From: DASQWC01 sp035640475
GTDB lineage: Bacteria > Actinomycetota > JAICYB01
Assembly: GCA_035640475.1 (NCBI GenBank)
Contig: DASQWC010000139.1
Span: forward strand, 1 to 23,671
Length of the DNA stretch: 23,671 nt
Reading direction: 5' to 3'
Both the position numbers and the translations under genes were made by a program. This document shows, piece by piece, positions 20,821 through 23,671 of the stretch. The notes beneath the pieces were generated by a model. It was given only the letters and a program-made list of their open reading frames with translations. It had not been told where the DNA came from and did no database searches. Numbering within the stretch: the stretch's first letter is position 1; each line of letters opens with the position of its first letter.

Positions 20821-21422
20821 CCTGCCGCGGAGACCCTTCGCGCGTTCACGTACTCGGCCGCCGAGCGAAGGTCGCTGATGAGGCCGGCCATTTGATCTTC
20901 GCGGTCGTCGTCTTCGGCCCGTAGGACGGCCGATGGATGAATCGTCGCCGTCATCGGCGGCAGTCCGTCTCCTTCGACGATCTCGCCCCGGTGCTGCGTG
21001 AGACGGAACTGGGCGCCGAGCAGGGCCCGTGCAGCCGTCGCGCCGAGGCAAACGATCAGCTTCGGCTGGGTGACGGCGATCTCCTCATCGAGCCACGGAC
21101 GGCATGCGTTGATCTGCCTCACCGTTGGTTTCTTGTGGATGCGACGTTTCCCGCGCTGCTCCCATCGAAAGTGTTTGACGGCGTTCGTGACGTAGACGTC
21201 CGATCGATCGATGCCTGCCTGCTCGAGGGCCCGATCCAGGACCGCACCGGCCGGACCGACGAACGGCTTGCCCGCGAGATCCTCTCGGTCGCCGGGCTGT
21301 TCGCCGACAAGCATGATGTCGGCGACCGGATTGCCTTCGCCGAACACCGTCTGTGTGGCACGTTCCCACAGGTCGCAATTGCGACATGTAGCGGCGTCAC
21401 GACGCAAACGCTCAAGCTTCAT
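20817..21422 (-). CDS. udgX: UdgX-type uracil-DNA glycosylase (covalent uracil-DNA binder)
   Basis: A 201-aa family-4-like Fe-S uracil-DNA glycosylase. Motif A is GEQPGDREDLAGKPFVGPAG (40-59), motif B is HPSAVLR (162-168), and cysteines C13, C16, C107 and C125 can ligate a 4Fe-4S cluster. The diagnostic feature is the insert K92-R-R-I-H96, the R-loop found only in UdgX. In M. smegmatis UdgX the equivalent His forms a covalent bond to the abasic sugar after uracil excision, making the enzyme a tight, suicide-like marker of uracil lesions. ATG 21422 gives the usual length; GTG 21449 adds nine residues and is an alternative. No repair gene is adjacent. It is divergent from the nucleotidyltransferase, with ~99 nt between. 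Confidence 0.94.
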   Translation of the reverse strand: MKLERLRRDAATCRNCDLWERATQTVFGEGNPVADIMLVGEQPGDREDLAGKPFVGPAGAVLDRALEQAGIDRSDVYVTNAVKHFRWEQRGKRRIHKKPTVRQINACRPWLDEEIAVTQPKLIVCLGATAARALLGAQFRLTQHRGEIVEGDGLPPMTATIHPSAVLRAEDDDREDQMAGLISDLRSAAEYVNARRVSAAG

Positions 21423-21521
21423 CGCCGCCGCGCGCGTGCGTGGTGACACGTCCTTTCGTCTACCCGGCTTCCATGGCTCGGAAACGCTTAGCCGCGTGAG
21501 GGCGCGGGTAGTCGTCCCTGT

Positions 21522-22172
21522 ATGGGTGAAGCGATTGCGCTGCCCGAACGAACGCCCGCTCTGGAGGAGCGGTTTACGGGCGTGCTCGCCGATGCCGTTC
21601 GTGCGCTCGAGAACTGTGAGATCGACTACGTCGTGTTCGGTGGCGTCGGATCGGCCGCGCTCGGACGTCCGCGATGGACGCACGACATCGACTTCCTCGT
21701 TGCGCCTGTCGATGCCGGACGAGCGCTCACAGCATTGGAGCGTGCCGGCTTCGAGACCGAGCGGACCAACGAGCATTGGATCTACAAGGCGGCGAAGGAG
21801 GAAATCGTCGTCGATCTGATTTTCCGGACGGTCGGAGACATCTATCTCGATGCGCCCATGCTGGAACACGCCAGGCGTGTTGGGTTCCTCGGTGTCGAGT
21901 TGTTCGTGGCCGCGCCCGAGGACCAAATCGTTATCAAGGCGATCGCGCACGATGAGCCGAGTGCCCGCCACTGGAACGACGCGCTGTCATTGATCGCCTC
22001 GTGCGACATCGACTGGGCGTATCTGCTCGAACGATCGGTCCGCGGCGCGAAGCGCGTGTTGAGCCTTCTCATCTACGCGCAGTCGAACGACCTCGTGCTC
22101 CCGTCGTGGCCGATTGCTCGCTTGTTCGATGAGATCTACGTGGAAGAGGGGATTGGTGCCGGCGCCCTCTGA
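21522..22172 (+). CDS. Nucleotidyltransferase-fold protein (MNT/DUF6036-like)
   Basis: A 216-aa protein with a pol-beta-type nucleotidyltransferase core: YVVFGGVGSAALGRPRWTHDIDFLV (36-60) contains the G-G-x-G-S loop and the metal-binding D55-x-D57, and IVVDLIFR supplies the third acidic residue. APEDQIVIKAIAHDE and a helical C-terminal part follow, as in stand-alone nucleotidyltransferases found in toxin-antitoxin or resistance contexts (AbiEii/MNT-like). No HEPN partner or antitoxin is adjacent, so a toxin role is not supported. ATG 21522 has no clear Shine-Dalgarno. It overlaps the BON gene by 17 nt and heads a same-strand cluster running to 23561. Confidence 0.82.
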   Translation: MGEAIALPERTPALEERFTGVLADAVRALENCEIDYVVFGGVGSAALGRPRWTHDIDFLVAPVDAGRALTALERAGFETERTNEHWIYKAAKEEIVVDLIFRTVGDIYLDAPMLEHARRVGFLGVELFVAAPEDQIVIKAIAHDEPSARHWNDALSLIASCDIDWAYLLERSVRGAKRVLSLLIYAQSNDLVLPSWPIARLFDEIYVEEGIGAGAL

Positions 22173-22416
22173 CGTGCCGAAGGCCTACGTCGGCGAGCAC
22201 ATCCGCGACGAACTGCTCCGAGACCCGGACATCGGCGAGCTCGATATTCACGTCGCGATCGAGGGCAATCTGGTAGTCGTCACCGGGCACGTGTCGACCG
22301 ACGACCGGCGCCGCGCGATCTCCGCTGCGCTCAATCGGCTCATGCCGGATCACGAGATTCGCAATGAGACGACAGTTGCCGTCTACCCGGAGGCGCCGAC
22401 GCCCTCGCAACCATGA
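22156..22416 (+). CDS. BON domain protein
   Basis: An 86-aa protein consisting of one BON domain: YVGEHIRDELLRDPDIGELDIHVAIEGNLVVVTGHVSTDDRRRAISAALNRL shows the alpha-beta-beta-alpha-beta pattern with the key Gly residues (VVVTGHV). BON domains bind phospholipid or other surfaces in OsmY/BON-type proteins, but there is no signal peptide here, so a cytoplasmic role is likely. An AGAGGGG Shine-Dalgarno (22144-22150) is well placed for GTG 22156; GTG 22174 is possible. The stop overlaps the next ATG by 4 nt (ATGA). Confidence 0.85.
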   Translation: MPAPSDVPKAYVGEHIRDELLRDPDIGELDIHVAIEGNLVVVTGHVSTDDRRRAISAALNRLMPDHEIRNETTVAVYPEAPTPSQP

Positions 22417-23204
22417 TTCGCATCGCCGCCACGGCAGACGTTCACTTCGGCCGCGACTCCGCGGGCACGATGCGACCCCAGCTCGAGCATCTCTCCGAGC
22501 GTGCCGACCTCCTTTTGATCGCCGGTGACCTGACGCGGTGCGGTGAGCCCGAAGAAGCGAAGGTGCTCGCAGACGAGCTCAGAGACGTCGAGGTGCCGAC
22601 GATCGCCGTCCTCGGCAATCACGACTACCACTCGGATCGTCCTGACGAAATCCGCGAGTTGCTTTGCGATCAGGGCGTCCTCGTACTCGAGGGCGAGTCG
22701 CATCTCTTGGATGTCGATGGGCGCCGCGTCGCCGTGACCGGCGCAAAGGGATTCGGCGGTGGATTCGCCGGCGCGTGCGGAACCGATTTCGGCGAGCCGG
22801 AGATGAAGGCGTTCATCGGTCACACGAAGGACATCGCGGCGCGTGTCGAATCTCTCCTTCGGGAGGATGGAGCGGATGTGCGCATCGCGCTCCTTCACTA
22901 CTCGCCGGTCGAGGAAACGCTTCGAGGTGAGCGTCTGGAGATCTATCCCTTTCTCGGCAGCTATCTGCTCGCCGAGGCGGTCGACCGCGCGGGCGCGGAC
23001 TTGGTGCTTCACGGACACGCACACAACGGAACAGAGAAAGGAGTGACGCCGGGCGGTGTCCCTGTGCGCAACGTCGCCCAGCCCGTCATTCGTTTTGCGT
23101 ACGGCGTCTACGGAATCAATGGAGACGGGGACCGAATAGTCGACGACCGACATGGGTACACAGTTCGTCAAGAGATCGAAAAGGAGGAGCAATGGTCGGC
23201 TTAG
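22413..23204 (+). CDS. Calcineurin-like metallophosphoesterase
   Basis: A 263-aa single-domain dimetal phosphoesterase, likely cytoplasmic. The motifs in order are D9-x-H11 (TADVHFG), GD at 38-39 (IAGDLTRCG), GNHD (68-71), LLHYSP (160-165) and HGHAH (200-204), all present. It is compact, without the extra N-terminal domain of the enzyme at 5441-6730. Its start overlaps the BON gene by 4 nt, and its last 13 nt overlap the small membrane protein gene, so the three are probably co-translated. The substrate is unknown; a cyclic nucleotide or nucleotide diphosphate is typical of the family. Confidence 0.9.
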   Translation: MIRIAATADVHFGRDSAGTMRPQLEHLSERADLLLIAGDLTRCGEPEEAKVLADELRDVEVPTIAVLGNHDYHSDRPDEIRELLCDQGVLVLEGESHLLDVDGRRVAVTGAKGFGGGFAGACGTDFGEPEMKAFIGHTKDIAARVESLLREDGADVRIALLHYSPVEETLRGERLEIYPFLGSYLLAEAVDRAGADLVLHGHAHNGTEKGVTPGGVPVRNVAQPVIRFAYGVYGINGDGDRIVDDRHGYTVRQEIEKEEQWSA

Positions 23205-23350
23205 TGGTCGTCCTGTTGTTACTCGCACTCTTATTCGGCGGAGTCGGGCTTTTCGCCGCAGGTTTGAAGTGGCTCTTGATCATCGCGCTTGTCCTGTTCG
23301 TTGCGAGCGCATTCAGCGGCTGGTACTCGCGCGGGCATACACATACCTAG
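23192..23350 (+). CDS. Small hydrophobic two-helix membrane protein (52 aa)
   Basis: A 52-aa gene with an excellent AAGGAGGAG Shine-Dalgarno (23181-23189) two nt before ATG 23192. Two hydrophobic stretches, VGLVVVLLLLALLFGGVGLF (2-21) and WLLIIALVLFVASAF (27-41), are separated by a short AAGLK turn, with a polar C-terminal tail (SGWYSRGHTHT). It resembles the short 'hydrophobic protein' genes common in actinobacteria, which have no known function. It overlaps the phosphoesterase by 13 nt. Confidence 0.75.
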   Translation: MVGLVVVLLLLALLFGGVGLFAAGLKWLLIIALVLFVASAFSGWYSRGHTHT

Positions 23351-23384
23351 TTTGACCGCGGGGTACGCGGGAAGGGGTTGAGAA

Positions 23385-23561
23385 ATGAAAGGCAACGACG
23401 ATCAGCAAGTAGGCATGGCCGTCCTCGCCGTTCTCGCCGCGTCTGCTCGCGAGGCCGAGGAGCTGCTTGCAAACGAAACTGACCTCGACAGACCGGTCAA
23501 AGAAGAGGCAAAGCGCAGGCTGCAGCAATTCATGACTGCTGCACGCCAGGTAAAGCGTTAG
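23385..23561 (+). CDS. Small helical hypothetical protein (58 aa)
   Basis: The ATG at 23385 is preceded by GGAAGGGG (~23370-23377). The 58-aa product is charged and alanine-rich and almost entirely helical (MAVLAVLAASAREAEELLAN ... VKEEAKRRLQQFMTAARQVKR), possibly a small coiled coil. No family is recognised. It is 34 nt after the small membrane protein on the same strand. Confidence 0.6.
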   Translation: MKGNDDQQVGMAVLAVLAASAREAEELLANETDLDRPVKEEAKRRLQQFMTAARQVKR

Positions 23562-23573
23562 CTGTGTTGGCCG

Positions 23574-23671
23574 ATGCGACTGAAGAAACGCGCGACTGGC
23601 GAAGGAATCCTTCTCGGTGACCCCGTTGGCACGTCCGCACCGAGCTTGACGCTCCACGTTCCGGCACGTCC
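23574..23671 (+). CDS. Possible start of a further gene, truncated by window edge
   Basis: A frame from ATG 23574 is open to the window end (32 codons: MRLKKRATGEGILLGDPVGT and onward). There is no Shine-Dalgarno and no recognisable domain in so short a piece, so it may be spurious. Confidence 0.3.
   Translation, partial: MRLKKRATGEGILLGDPVGTSAPSLTLHVPAR

Noticed and set aside
21522..22172. Nucleotidyltransferase as half of a HEPN-MNT or AbiE toxin-antitoxin pair
   Set aside because: No HEPN or AbiEi-like partner is adjacent; the neighbours are BON and phosphoesterase genes.
1..23671. CRISPR arrays, insertion sequences, phage genes
   Set aside because: No regularly spaced repeats, transposase or integrase motifs, or terminal inverted repeats were seen; both tRNAs are intact with no duplicated 3' ends found beside them.

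Overview
The window is GC-rich, densely packed bacterial DNA with short intergenic gaps, frequent GTG starts, 4-nt ATGA/GTGA overlaps and several convergent genes whose stop codons overlap. The content (UdgX, an Rv1900c-like hydrolase/cyclase, DUF2277, a Trx-type ArsR-ArsC fusion, a Tat lipoprotein dienelactone hydrolase) and repeated TANNNT-N6/7-start (leaderless) promoters fit an actinomycete-like soil or environmental bacterium, probably Actinomycetota. The class cannot be fixed from this window. I see no insertion sequence, phage gene or CRISPR array, so this looks like ordinary chromosome.

Left part (1-8.6 kb): a truncated secreted protein; katG catalase-peroxidase; a three-gene operon (DUF2975 membrane protein, small Xre regulator, DinB-like protein) behind a perfect 21-bp palindrome that overlaps its likely -10; tRNA-Val(CAC); a GLYK/uridine-kinase-like P-loop kinase; an alpha/beta hydrolase; a calcineurin-type phosphoesterase; DUF2277; an RsbW-like ATPase; a Tat-exported dienelactone-hydrolase lipoprotein; and a small hypothetical.

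Centre (8.7-10.65 kb): the most notable locus. A thioredoxin-fold protein (CPTC) fused to a large Cys-rich domain overlaps by 4 nt a second gene that ORF callers would end at a TGA. The frame continues past that TGA with G-S-C-T-S-C and a long coding stretch, and a perfect 8-bp hairpin with a GTG loop begins 11 nt after it. This is a UGSC-family selenoprotein read through by selenocysteine. The pair is best seen as a two-gene selenium/thiol redox module of unknown substrate.

Right of that (10.6-17.2 kb): a PolA-type 5'-3' exonuclease, a lipoprotein serine protease, a RibD/DHFR-like protein, a VOC protein, and a coupled operon arsR-arsC fusion > VOC > cyclic-nucleotide-binding protein. The operon has a promoter whose 18-bp spacer is exactly a CATCAA-N6-TTGATG operator. 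Two divergent methyltransferases follow; the minus one is preceded by the C-terminal relic of a DUF190 gene.

Right end (17.3-23.7 kb): a hydrolase-cyclase fusion whose hydrolase triad looks dead, tRNA-Val(GAC) with a terminator, a secreted DUF1996 protein, a monoacylglycerol-lipase-like hydrolase behind a 14-bp hairpin, UdgX uracil-DNA glycosylase, then a same-strand run of nucleotidyltransferase, BON protein, phosphoesterase and two small proteins. Stress and redox defence (KatG, ArsC, UdgX, selenoprotein, Trx) is a recurring theme, but the genes sit in many separate transcription units.
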